This document shows positions 1 to 7,792 of a stretch of DNA of 35,532 nucleotides, one piece after another. The stretch comes from Bacteroidales bacterium. GTDB taxonomy: Bacteria > Bacteroidota > Bacteroidia > Bacteroidales > Dysgonomonadaceae. The DNA lies in assembly GCA_012838585.1 (NCBI GenBank), contig DUPB01000179.1, positions 1-35,532 of the forward strand. Direction: 5' to 3'. The position numbers were made by a program, and so were the translations under genes. Position 1 is the first letter of the stretch. Every line of letters begins with the position of its first letter. The notes beneath the pieces were generated by a model. That model had not been told where the DNA came from. It saw only the letters and a program-made list of their open reading frames with translations, and did not search any database.

Positions 1-72
1 AATTTCCAACTCGGCAATAATTTCAAATGCCTTTTCTATATTTCTTTTCGAGATACTTTCTAAATTTTCCAT
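1..72 (-). CDS. 5' end of an unidentified protein, cut by the left window edge
   Basis: An ATG at 72 on the minus strand opens a frame that stays open for 24 codons to the window edge. The visible residues begin MENLESISKRNIEKAF and continue EIIAELEI, a mostly helical, charged stretch with no signal peptide. That is too little to assign a family. The upstream DNA (73-321) is AT-rich and non-coding as far as I can see, consistent with an accessory region. It could be a chance frame, but the ATG position and the Bacteroidetes-like composition favour a real start. Confidence 0.4.
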   Translation of the reverse strand, partial: MENLESISKRNIEKAFEIIAELEI

Positions 73-321
73 ATTATCTACTTATTTCTGTCGGCTCAAA
101 CTGCACTACCTTGGCATTACCGCTAACGTGTTATTTACGTAATAAACCTTCATTAAAAATAGACTATTTCTCACCACGGCATAGTCCAAATGGATTTGTC
201 CTCTGCTCGTTTGGTTTAACGAAATAGTTCATAAAACACACCCGAATCAATAGGTGTTTACGAATGTTTTTCGTTCCACAAAAATATCATTATTTTTTTA
301 CCTCATCCTTGCCTGCCGAGA

Positions 322-1755
322 TTATTTTTTGCCTAATGCTATTAACTTTTCCTTGATGGTGTAAGGATCTTCAGCATGAAAGTCCAATAAATTTCCTTGT
401 TTGTCGAACAGTAAATACCATGGAACTAAAGTAGAATGCATAAACTTGTTCATTCTGGAATTTGTTCCATTAACTAAACGATAGTGATTCTCCTTGGTCA
501 AAGAGGCCTTAAAAACGTGCTTCCACAAAGTGTTATTTAACTTATCAGTGGTGAGGTATACGAATTTTACAGGTAGATTACCCATTTCTTTTTCCAACAT
601 TCTCGCAGTCGGCATTGACCTTAAACAGGGACCACAGCTCAACGACCACACCTCCATATAAACAATATTGCCTTTGTAGCTTTCAAGCATTTCACCAAAT
701 AACAATGGGTTGTTGGCAGTATCTGTCAAAACTGTATTGGCAAACTCTTCATGAAGTGGTTTGCCGATGAGATACTCCTTTTGTTCATATTTATCGAGTG
801 CATCAGCAACGGTTTTTTTCGCGAATTCATCCCGCGCTATATTGTTGAAATGATTAACCAGCAGGCTGTCATATTTTCCGTTATCCAGATTACTATAGAT
901 GTATTCTGCCAAAGCATATTGCTGTGACAGACCCTTGAGTGAATCTGTTAATGCTATTTCTACTCCTTCAAATAAGCCTACACCACTTGAATTTCTACTA
1001 ATTTCTAAGCCTTTAACATAGAACAGGTAGTGCTTTAATAACGAGATATAATCATGGTAAGTTACCCATTCGTCGTTTGTAAATTCATCAACCGAAATCT
1101 CATTCTTAAACATCTTGAAAAGATTAACACTACTAATGTCGGTATAAAAAGAATGCCTGAATAATGCCGTTATCAGAAAGCGGTAATCAAGGTCGGTCTG
1201 ATCATTGTAAAACTTTTCTAGTTTATCCGAGAGTTTGTCCTTCCTGTCAAGATCCTCAATAAGTTGCCTTCTCCTTGCTTGAAACCCCTTCACGTTTTCA
1301 ATATACGCTTCCAAAGAGATGTGATTATGCATCAGTGAATTAATCAACTGGTGCGTGCATAAGCCATTGGCTTCTACCCTGGAATACAGCTTGTTTATCT
1401 CGGCTCCTTTTCCGTTAAAAGAGATCCCTGTTTCATTTATAATAAGTTCAAGCTTGTCACCAGGTGATATGAAAATCCGCTTACTGGTAGCATTCTCGGT
1501 TCCCATTCCAAATTGCATCCAACAATCGGAGATTTGTTCAATATCAACTTCAACGTTGAAAGTCCGGGTGCTATCAATGTGAATATTGATTTCTTTGTCA
1601 ATTCCCCAAATTGGGTTTTCTTTAAAACCAGAGAAGCCAATCTCGTCTATTCCATCCAGTTTCACGAGACCCTGAATGGTCGCTTTTTGATGGGAACAAC
1701 CAACCAAACCCATAAAAAGCACCGCGATAGCAATGCAAACAATACTTTTATTCAT
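322..1755 (-). CDS. TlpA-like thioredoxin-fold lipoprotein (probable disulfide reductase)
   Basis: Predicted periplasm-facing lipoprotein of 477 residues. The ATG at 1755 is chosen because it begins a compact lipoprotein signal (positively charged start, hydrophobic core, lipobox LVGC with Cys20). An in-frame ATG at 1776 would add an unneeded hydrophilic leader. Residues about 25-340 form a long, poorly conserved helical region of the kind that precedes TlpA domains in Bacteroidetes. The C-terminal third is the thioredoxin fold with the redox motif C374-G-P-C377 in the context VWSLSCGPCLRSMP, and a cis-proline-like segment TLVPWYLL near the end. TlpA/ResA family proteins reduce or isomerise disulfides in the envelope. 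The partner is unknown. It lies downstream of tRNA-Glu on the same strand, in an AT-rich segment unlike the chromosome to its right, so it may be acquired DNA. Confidence 0.8.
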   Translation of the reverse strand: MNKSIVCIAIAVLFMGLVGCSHQKATIQGLVKLDGIDEIGFSGFKENPIWGIDKEINIHIDSTRTFNVEVDIEQISDCWMQFGMGTENATSKRIFISPGDKLELIINETGISFNGKGAEINKLYSRVEANGLCTHQLINSLMHNHISLEAYIENVKGFQARRRQLIEDLDRKDKLSDKLEKFYNDQTDLDYRFLITALFRHSFYTDISSVNLFKMFKNEISVDEFTNDEWVTYHDYISLLKHYLFYVKGLEISRNSSGVGLFEGVEIALTDSLKGLSQQYALAEYIYSNLDNGKYDSLLVNHFNNIARDEFAKKTVADALDKYEQKEYLIGKPLHEEFANTVLTDTANNPLLFGEMLESYKGNIVYMEVWSLSCGPCLRSMPTARMLEKEMGNLPVKFVYLTTDKLNNTLWKHVFKASLTKENHYRLVNGTNSRMNKFMHSTLVPWYLLFDKQGNLLDFHAEDPYTIKEKLIALGKK

Positions 1756-1874
1756 CACGTGAGGAGGTTGATTCATCAATCTGTCATAAAGTGAATGTCT
1801 TCTTTATCCGGCAATATGGTGTGTTGTGTGCTTGCGGTTTTCTGTTCAGAAAGGATGGTAACGGTTATTATAAG

Positions 1875-1946
1875 TAGCCCATAGGAGAATCGAACTCCTC
1901 TTTCAAGAATGAGAATCTTGCGTCCTAACCGATAGACGAATGGGCC
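1875..1946 (-). tRNA. tRNA-Glu (anticodon CUC)
   Basis: A full 72-nt cloverleaf can be folded on the minus strand. The acceptor arm starts GGCCCAT and closes with ATGGGCT plus discriminator A, with a G1-U72 wobble. The anticodon stem CAAGA/TCTTG encloses the loop TTCTCAT, giving anticodon CTC and decoding GAG. The T-arm is GGAG-TTCGATT-CTCC. CCA is not encoded. A -7 box lies just upstream, so it probably has its own short transcript. It sits on the same strand as, and directly downstream of, a glutamyl-tRNA synthetase gene, pairing the enzyme with its own substrate. Confidence 0.93.
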
Positions 1947-1964
1947 GAAATCAATTTTACCCGG

Positions 1965-1972
1965 CAAATATA
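1965..1972 (-). promoter_or_regulatory. Bacteroidetes -7 box of tRNA-Glu
   Basis: On the minus strand this reads TATATTTG, an exact match to the Bacteroidetes -7 consensus TAnnTTTG. The expected transcription start lies about 7 bases downstream, giving a 5' leader of only about 12 nt before the mature tRNA end at 1946. No clear -33 TTG is visible at the ideal spacing, so the call rests on the -7 box and its position. Confidence 0.55.
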
Positions 1973-1998
1973 ATCAAAAGTTATTTACGTGGCATAAT

Positions 1999-2059
1999 TT
2001 CGCGATGAGCATTTTCTGTTTTTTTATAAAAATTCTCTTTTATATAAAAAACTCGCGAA
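1999..2059 (-). other. Long AT-rich inverted repeat, possible gltX 3' hairpin or terminator
   Basis: Outer arms CTCGCGAA (2052-2059) and TTCGCGATGAG (1999-2009) are complementary apart from a two-base bulge, and they enclose a second complementary pair of A/T tracts (TTTTTTATA and TATATAAAAAA). The element lies between the end of gltX at 2136 and the tRNA promoter. It could end gltX transcription or be a structured 3' UTR. No classical GC stem plus U tract is present, so the terminator role is inference. Confidence 0.4.
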
Positions 2060-2135
2060 GAAGAAACAATGTTTAAGAGATCCGATTTGTCAAAAAACGA
2101 ATGAACTGTATCCTTTTCCACGCCATCTAGAGCAT

Positions 2136-3593
2136 TTAATGGTTTTGAATCTTTCCTATTCCTACATGCAAGCGTCTTAAGGACTCTTCCTTTCCAAGGA
2201 TTGACATAATGTCGGTTGCCCCACCGGGAGTAACAACTAAGCCAGACACGGCAATCCGAACAGGCCACGCTAAGTGTCCAAATTTGAGGTTGTTTTTTTC
2301 TGCTAACTCCGCGAAAGTGCCGTTTAACACATCAATTTCCCAACTATCAACCTGCTTCATGGTATGGACGACTTTGGTTAATATGTCGGTTGATGTTTCT
2401 AACGTTGATCTGTTTTTCTTGTTAATAAATAGCTCAACCTGATAATCTTCTAATTGATGTAAGAAGTGGATTGATTCAGGTATTTCAGAAAACTTGTGTA
2501 TCCTGGGTTGTAATAATTTGGCTATTTCGTTCCATTTGCCCTCTAAATTCGTTTTTTCCACTTTGGAATAGGGAAAAGCCATAGAAGAAAATGTTTCAAA
2601 TGGAAGTAATTTGATATGCTCGCTATTCACCCAATCTAATTTTTGATAATCAAAAATTGCCGGACTCTTGTTTATTCCACTTAATGAAAATGCTTCAATT
2701 AACTCGTTCATTGAAAAAATCTCTTTATCTGATTTTGGGGACCACCCCAACAATGAAATGTAGTTATTGATTGCTGAAGGCAAATATCCATCATTGACAA
2801 GGTCTTGAAAACTGACCGCACCATGCCGTTTTGACAACTTGGAAACAGTGCCATCATCATTTTTCCCAACTATCAACGGAAGATGTATAAAAGAGGGTAT
2901 CTCCCAACCAAATGCTTTATATAATAAAATATACTTTGGATTAGAAGATAAATATTCGGAACCTCTTATCACATGAGTGATATTCATTAGATGGTCGTCA
3001 ACCACGTGGGCAAAATTGTAGGTTGGCAGACCATCGCTTTTCAATAAAACTTGGTCATCTAAGGTCTTGTTTTCAACAGATATTTCTCCAAAAACAAAGT
3101 CGTTAAAAGAAGTTACTCCCTCCAATGGCATTTTTTGCCGGATAACAAAAGACTTACCAGCGGATAAATGGCTTTCTACTTCTTCTTTGCTTACATCACG
3201 ACAACGACAATGAAGGTTATAGCCATCTTTTGAAGTATCATTATTTTCAATATCATCTTTTGGGCAAAAGCAAAAATAAGCATAGCCTTTGTCAACAAGT
3301 TCCAAAGCATATTTTTTATACATATCTTTTCTTTCACTTTGGATATAAGGACCGTAATTGCCTCCGATATCGGGACCCTCATCGTGTTGAATTTGGGCTG
3401 CTTCAAGTGTTTCGTAAATTACGCGCGTGGCATCTTCCACGTATCGTTTTTGGTCTGTGTCTTCAACACGTAACACGAAATCGCCTTTTTGAGATTTTGC
3501 AAAAAGAAAGGCATACAAAGCCGTTCTTAAATTACCAATATGCATGTACCCGGTAGGGCTTGGTGCAAATCGTGTTCTAATCTTTCTTTCCAT
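2136..3593 (-). CDS. gltX: Glutamyl-tRNA synthetase, Firmicutes-like subtype
   Basis: Class I aminoacyl-tRNA synthetase that charges tRNA-Glu with glutamate using ATP in the cytoplasm. The 485-residue length from the ATG at 3593 is normal for the family; the in-frame ATG at 3611 would add six residues ahead of the conserved RFAPSPTG and is less likely. Visible features are the HIGH-class motif HIGN (18-21), the KMSKS-class motif LSKRH (253-257), and a Cys/His cluster C108-x-C110...H128-C129-x-C131 where the family's zinc site lies. The C-terminal anticodon-binding helical region ends normally. Motifs such as TGYMHIGNLRTALYA and GGNYGPYIQSERK resemble clostridial enzymes more than the usual Bacteroidales GltX (LHIGGVRTALYNYLFA as I recall it). 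With the AT-rich surroundings and adjacent tRNA-Glu(CUC), this suggests a transferred, possibly second copy. Whether a native gltX exists elsewhere cannot be seen here. Confidence 0.93.
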   Translation of the reverse strand: MERKIRTRFAPSPTGYMHIGNLRTALYAFLFAKSQKGDFVLRVEDTDQKRYVEDATRVIYETLEAAQIQHDEGPDIGGNYGPYIQSERKDMYKKYALELVDKGYAYFCFCPKDDIENNDTSKDGYNLHCRCRDVSKEEVESHLSAGKSFVIRQKMPLEGVTSFNDFVFGEISVENKTLDDQVLLKSDGLPTYNFAHVVDDHLMNITHVIRGSEYLSSNPKYILLYKAFGWEIPSFIHLPLIVGKNDDGTVSKLSKRHGAVSFQDLVNDGYLPSAINNYISLLGWSPKSDKEIFSMNELIEAFSLSGINKSPAIFDYQKLDWVNSEHIKLLPFETFSSMAFPYSKVEKTNLEGKWNEIAKLLQPRIHKFSEIPESIHFLHQLEDYQVELFINKKNRSTLETSTDILTKVVHTMKQVDSWEIDVLNGTFAELAEKNNLKFGHLAWPVRIAVSGLVVTPGGATDIMSILGKEESLRRLHVGIGKIQNH

Positions 3594-3638
3594 AATTATA
3601 AAGCGTTTCAAATCATATATATCAACACATTAAAAAAG

Positions 3639-3646
3639 CAAATGTA
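3639..3646 (-). promoter_or_regulatory. Candidate -7 box of gltX
   Basis: Minus-strand TACATTTG matches TAnnTTTG. It would start transcription near 3632, about 40 nt ahead of the gltX ATG at 3593. A -33 element at the expected distance is not evident. Confidence 0.4.
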
Positions 3647-3682
3647 TAATACCTTATTTAGACGTTATCTTTTCCTATCAAA

Positions 3683-3735
3683 GAACCAATTATGAACCAT
3701 TAATGAGCCAATTGAACCAATTATGAACCAATTAA
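3683..3735. repeat. Five tandem ~11-bp repeats at the 3' end of the AlbA/HATPase pseudogene
   Basis: Five near-identical units of 9-11 bp, consensus GAACCAATTAT on the plus strand, run head to tail. On the minus strand the first unit encodes the closing residues LIGS of the adjacent regulator remnant, and the stop codon falls inside the array. Because the unit length is not a multiple of three, gain or loss of a copy would move the stop and alter the C-terminus. Confidence 0.8.
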
Positions 3736-4429
3736 AAAGTAACTCGTTCCTGCCCCAACATCTCCTTTTCGTTCAAAAAGTTTATATTGTTCAATGAGTT
3801 CTGTCAAATCCCTATATGCAGTTACTTTAGAAACGCCATTTAACTCTTGATATTCCTTATTTGTAATTTTACCTTTCTCTTTCACATACTCAACCGCTTT
3901 CAATTGTCGCTCGTTTAAACCAAGTTTGGTAAGTTGCTCTTTTGTCAAGTTGTTTTTGAACATTGTTACCAACAAACCTCCGTCCTGTTCAATTATTTCG
4001 GGTTCAGGAAGTCCTGCCTGTTTGCAGGTTTCAATAATTTTGATTGTACCACGTCCCCAAGCATCAATCAAACCGCCTTTAAAGCAAACATCAGCAATCA
4101 AAACATTTCTTGGTCGTGATGCATGTGGTCGTTTTAACGATTCAACTGTTAACGGACTTTGTAAACTACCCTCATTCCAAAAGGAAATTTTATCATCGTA
4201 AACACGAATTTGCGTATGAGCACCCATGTAATTGCGATGTACCAAAGCGTTTAAAATAGCTTCACGCATTGCTTCTCTCGGATATTCCGGCGTTTCAATA
4301 CGGTGCATTCCTTCAAACGAAATGTTTTTGATAATGAATTTGTGATTGATTTGATCTAAAACCGCAAACCCATTTCAGGTAGTCATCGTGCCAAGCACTT
4401 TTGTATTCTATGTTTTGCTGTTCAGGCAT
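3721..4429 (-). pseudogene. Schlafen/AlbA_2-HATPase-type regulator, broken by an internal deletion
   Basis: The 3' part (open from about 4375 to 3721) carries the HATPase_c_4-like segment with REAILNALVHRNY, the downstream GGLIDAWGRGTIKI and LPEPEI motifs, and a C-terminal winged helix. Intact relatives are roughly 400-500 residues with an N-terminal AlbA_2 (Schlafen-like) domain. That N-terminus is present only as its first 24 codons: an ATG at 4429 reads MPEQQNIEYKSAWHDDYLKW then VCGF, a typical AlbA_2 beginning. It then jumps, out of frame, into sequence belonging just before the ATPase part and stops at 4313-4315. The junction is near 4355-4360. So the middle, at least about 200 codons by comparison with relatives, has been deleted. 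An internal ATG at 4308 could still give a 195-residue product, but function is doubtful. These proteins are annotated as putative transcriptional regulators or defence-linked ATPases. Confidence 0.75.
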
Positions 4430-4537
4430 TGTTATTATGATTTAATTCCATCGTAAAAATAATCAAGTTTTTTTTAAAATCCCTCTCTAAAGTTATCCCA
4501 CAAAAGTTGATGAAGCCGCTTGATGTCTTCGCTTAAT

Positions 4538-7500
4538 TCAGCGGTGAATCAGGCTCCCTCGCTCGGGGTGGTTCTCTACCGTGAGGTGCGCGTCAATCTC
4601 CTGTTGCATCTCCTCCACGTGCGAGATGACCCCGACGATGCGGTTCTCCTTGCGGAGCGACTTCAGGGTGTCGAAGACGATGTTGAGCGACTCTTTATCC
4701 AGCGACCCGAAACCTTCGTCTAGGAAGAAGAAGTTCTGCTTGGATTCGGTGACCTGCTGTATATTGTCGGCCAAGGCCAGGGCCAGCGATAGCGAGGCTT
4801 GGAACGTTTGTCCCCCGGAGAGGGTCTTCACGCTCCGCACCTTGCCCCCGTTCAGGTAGTCCCTCACCTGGAAGTTGTTATCGTCCGTGATCTCTAAACT
4901 TAACCGCTGGCGGGTAAGCTGAAAGAAGCGCTCGTTGGCCGCGTTGCACAGGTTTTGCAAGTAAACCGAGGAGATGTAGTTCACGAAGCCACTGGCCTTG
5001 AAAAGTGACTTCAGGGTCGTGATATTCTCGCCCCGGGCGTTCAATCCCTCGAGCTCTTGCTTTAGTTTCGTCAAGCTCTCCAGGTCTTGCTGCATGTTTT
5101 TCAACTTCTCCGCCATTTTGCCCTTCTCTTGCGTCTTTTGGTGTATCTCCTCCTTGAGCTGGCTGATGACGGCGATGAGTTTCTCGTGGGCCGCGGGATC
5201 GTACGTACGCTCCGCGATCTCCCGTTGCAGCTGCTCCAGGGTCGACAGGTTGCGTAGGATCTGTTCCCGGTAACGTTCCAGGTTCTGCCTTTCGGTGGCC
5301 GGGTCAAAAGGAGCGGACAGGAGGCGCGTAACCTCTTCGAGCGAGGTGAATTTCGATTGGCCCAACTGCTCTTTCAGTCGGTTTTCCAGGGCTTCGAGGG
5401 CCGACTCCTCCTGCTTCAACTCCTTGAGGTTGGTTTCAAGTACCCCGTTGAGTTTGTTTATTAGTTGCTGACAATTCTGCAATAGCTGACTGGTTTCGTT
5501 GAACGTTTTTTCAACTTGCTGGTATTCCTCCACTAACCGTTTCTTTTCCTGCTCGATGGCTTTGACCGGGATATCCTCGTACGCTTCGTACTGAATGACC
5601 GTGAGCTGTTGCGCCAGGGTATTCCATTTCGCCTGGTGCATCGCGAGGGAGGTTTTTATTTCCTGTAACCCTTCTTGGTACTTGTCCTTCGCTTGCTCCT
5701 TGGTTTGCCGCTCTTTTTCGGCTTGTTTAAGGAGCTTTTCCGCTACCTTTAACTCTTCCTGAATCTTTTTAGCCGCTTCGAAAGCCTTGTCCAAGGCCTC
5801 CTCTTTCCGATAAACCTCCCACGGTGATTTTACCTCCTGTTCCGAAGGCAGCAAGGGTGAGTCGGTGGGGGGAAGGTCTATCGCGAACCGTTTTTCGTGT
5901 GCAGCGGCCTTTTCCAGTAGCTCTTTTTTCTTCTTTTCCCACTCCTCCCGATGGCGAGTTGCCTCGTTTTGGCGGCTTTCAAGGAGCGTGAACCGCTTGT
6001 TTAAGAAAGCGATGTGGTCCAGTTGTTTTTCCCACGCGAGCTTCTGCTTATCTATTTTTTTTAGCTCCTTATTGATATCTTCGCTTGAGTATCGACCCGG
6101 ATCCGGGTGATGTAGCGAGCCACACAAGGGGCAGGGCTGGTTCTCTTGCAGGTCATCGGCGTAAGCCTTTAGTTGCGCTTTAACTCGCCAGTGGTTCTCT
6201 TGGTCGCCGAGCAGTCGTTGTTGCTCCTTGATTTTCCAGCTCTCTCCCTCCAGGTGGTGGAAGATGTCGGGGTAGGGTAGTCCCGGGGGTGTTGTAGCAG
6301 GAATAGGGGTTAAAATGGGTTCGGTTGATAGTTCAAGAAACAATTCGGGTAGTAGTTCAGGCAGCGATTCCTGTAGGGGACCTTGCAACGGGCCGGGCAA
6401 CGATTCGTGCAACGTTTTGAACAGCGGGTCACCCGTAAGTTTACACTTCTCTTTTTCCAGCTCCTCCAGCTGCCGGGCAAACTTTGCCACCTCCTCCTCG
6501 CAACTTCTCAGTTGCCTTTGGATCTCCCGTCTCTCCATGTGCCACTCCTTGAGGGAGGTTAACGAGGTCAAGTCGGGCATCTTTTCCCGCATCGACTGGA
6601 TCGCCTTCTCCTGGCGAAGCTTTTCGGCTTTCGCATGCTCGAGCGACTGAACGGTCTCCTCCCAAATCTTGGTGCCTTTCTCCAAACGCGTTTGTTCATG
6701 TTTGATGCGCTCTTCGGTACCCCTCATCGCCAGCAGCCGCTCCAGTTCCTCCGCCCTTTTCTTCACCTCATCCCGCTTCTCCTGCTTCGGCCTAATCTCT
6801 TCCAAGATCTTCTCCAGTCGTGTCATTTCCCTGGTTTCGGTCTGCAACTTTTTCTGATCGCCCTGAATTTGCTCCCTCCGTTTGGTTGCTTTCTCCTCGT
6901 ACGTTTTACGTGACTCCAACAGGTGTTTGAACCCGAGTACCGCCCGTTCGTAGCGCTCGATTTTCTCGCGAAGTTCCTGGTAATGGGGTGCTTGTTTCGC
7001 GAGTGCGTCACGCTCCTTTTGTGCTGCTTCCCGCTTCTCGAACAGCTCCCGCAGTTGCCGCAGCTTCTCCTCCTCCTGTTGCTGCTCCTGTAATCCCTTG
7101 TTCAACTCCTGAACCTCTTTCTCCAAGGCAGCTAACGATTCACTGCAGGAGGCAATCTGTGCAAGGTCCACCTCGCCCAACTGTTGCAGCTGCCCCTGGA
7201 TGTGCTGTCGTTTTTCGTCGTTCTTTTTTTCCAGCGAAACCACCTTGTAGTAAAACTCGAACTTCTCCAGGTTGAACAGCTCCTTCATCATCTTGGTGCG
7301 ATCCCGGTTTCCTAGCTGCAGGAACTCCTGAAACTGTCCCTGGGGGATGATGATGGTGCGCTTGAAGTTGTCGTAGCTTAACCCGATAATCTCTTCAAGT
7401 GCCTCTACCTCTATGGGTTCCCACTGGCCCTCCCGTTTCCGGTAGGCGGTGCGCTTGGGTGTGTAGACGTCATCGAAGTTCTTACTGTTGCGGCTGCTTT

Positions 7501-7792
7501 TCACGGTGGCACGGTAGGTGGTCTGTTCCCTCCCGGCTTCAAAGATAAAGTCGATCAGCATCTCGTTCGACCTCAGGTTCATCATGTTGTAGTAGCGATT
7601 ATCGCCCGAGAGGTTCAGCCGGTCAGTTCTCCCGTAAACCGCGAAGGTAATCGCTTCCAGTATGGTGGACTTGCCGCTTCCTACCGGCCCGAAAATACCG
7701 AACAGGTTGGCGGCGGTGAGTCGCGTGAAGTCGATGGTCTGCCTCTCTTGGTAGGAGTAGAGCCCCTGTATGGTGAGTTCAATGGGTATCAT
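4538..7792 (-). CDS. sbcC: SbcC, ATPase/coiled-coil subunit of the SbcCD nuclease
   Basis: SMC/Rad50-like ATPase of 1084 residues that tethers and opens DNA ends for SbcD during repair of hairpins and breaks. Walker A GPVGSGKST is at 35-43. Two long coiled coils flank the zinc hook CPLCG (about 553-557). The ABC signature LSGGQ (991-995) and Walker B FFFLDEG (1021-1027) are near the C-terminus. The ATG at 7792 is used because it overlaps the sbcD stop as ATGA, indicating translational coupling. Open sequence further upstream only shadows sbcD. Oddity: residues about 450-510, in the first coiled coil shortly before the hook, are a proline/leucine/glutamate-rich low-complexity segment built from degenerate repeats (LPELLPEL and similar), unusual inside a coiled coil. 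Confidence 0.96.
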   Translation of the reverse strand: MIPIELTIQGLYSYQERQTIDFTRLTAANLFGIFGPVGSGKSTILEAITFAVYGRTDRLNLSGDNRYYNMMNLRSNEMLIDFIFEAGREQTTYRATVKSSRNSKNFDDVYTPKRTAYRKREGQWEPIEVEALEEIIGLSYDNFKRTIIIPQGQFQEFLQLGNRDRTKMMKELFNLEKFEFYYKVVSLEKKNDEKRQHIQGQLQQLGEVDLAQIASCSESLAALEKEVQELNKGLQEQQQEEEKLRQLRELFEKREAAQKERDALAKQAPHYQELREKIERYERAVLGFKHLLESRKTYEEKATKRREQIQGDQKKLQTETREMTRLEKILEEIRPKQEKRDEVKKRAEELERLLAMRGTEERIKHEQTRLEKGTKIWEETVQSLEHAKAEKLRQEKAIQSMREKMPDLTSLTSLKEWHMERREIQRQLRSCEEEVAKFARQLEELEKEKCKLTGDPLFKTLHESLPGPLQGPLQESLPELLPELFLELSTEPILTPIPATTPPGLPYPDIFHHLEGESWKIKEQQRLLGDQENHWRVKAQLKAYADDLQENQPCPLCGSLHHPDPGRYSSEDINKELKKIDKQKLAWEKQLDHIAFLNKRFTLLESRQNEATRHREEWEKKKKELLEKAAAHEKRFAIDLPPTDSPLLPSEQEVKSPWEVYRKEEALDKAFEAAKKIQEELKVAEKLLKQAEKERQTKEQAKDKYQEGLQEIKTSLAMHQAKWNTLAQQLTVIQYEAYEDIPVKAIEQEKKRLVEEYQQVEKTFNETSQLLQNCQQLINKLNGVLETNLKELKQEESALEALENRLKEQLGQSKFTSLEEVTRLLSAPFDPATERQNLERYREQILRNLSTLEQLQREIAERTYDPAAHEKLIAVISQLKEEIHQKTQEKGKMAEKLKNMQQDLESLTKLKQELEGLNARGENITTLKSLFKASGFVNYISSVYLQNLCNAANERFFQLTRQRLSLEITDDNNFQVRDYLNGGKVRSVKTLSGGQTFQASLSLALALADNIQQVTESKQNFFFLDEGFGSLDKESLNIVFDTLKSLRKENRIVGVISHVEEMQQEIDAHLTVENHPERGSLIHR
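6270..6432. repeat. Degenerate low-complexity repeat inside sbcC
   Basis: On the minus strand it encodes repeated Pro-Leu/Glu-Leu-Leu units (ESLPGPLQGPLQESLPELL, then more of the same), all in frame with sbcC. The units are diverged, so it is an old or degenerating expansion rather than a perfect satellite. Confidence 0.55.

Noticed and set aside
1981-2268. A 95-codon frame overlapping the end of gltX
   Set aside because: Shares 133 bp with gltX in another frame and extends over the inverted repeat; no family resemblance, and gltX ends normally without it.
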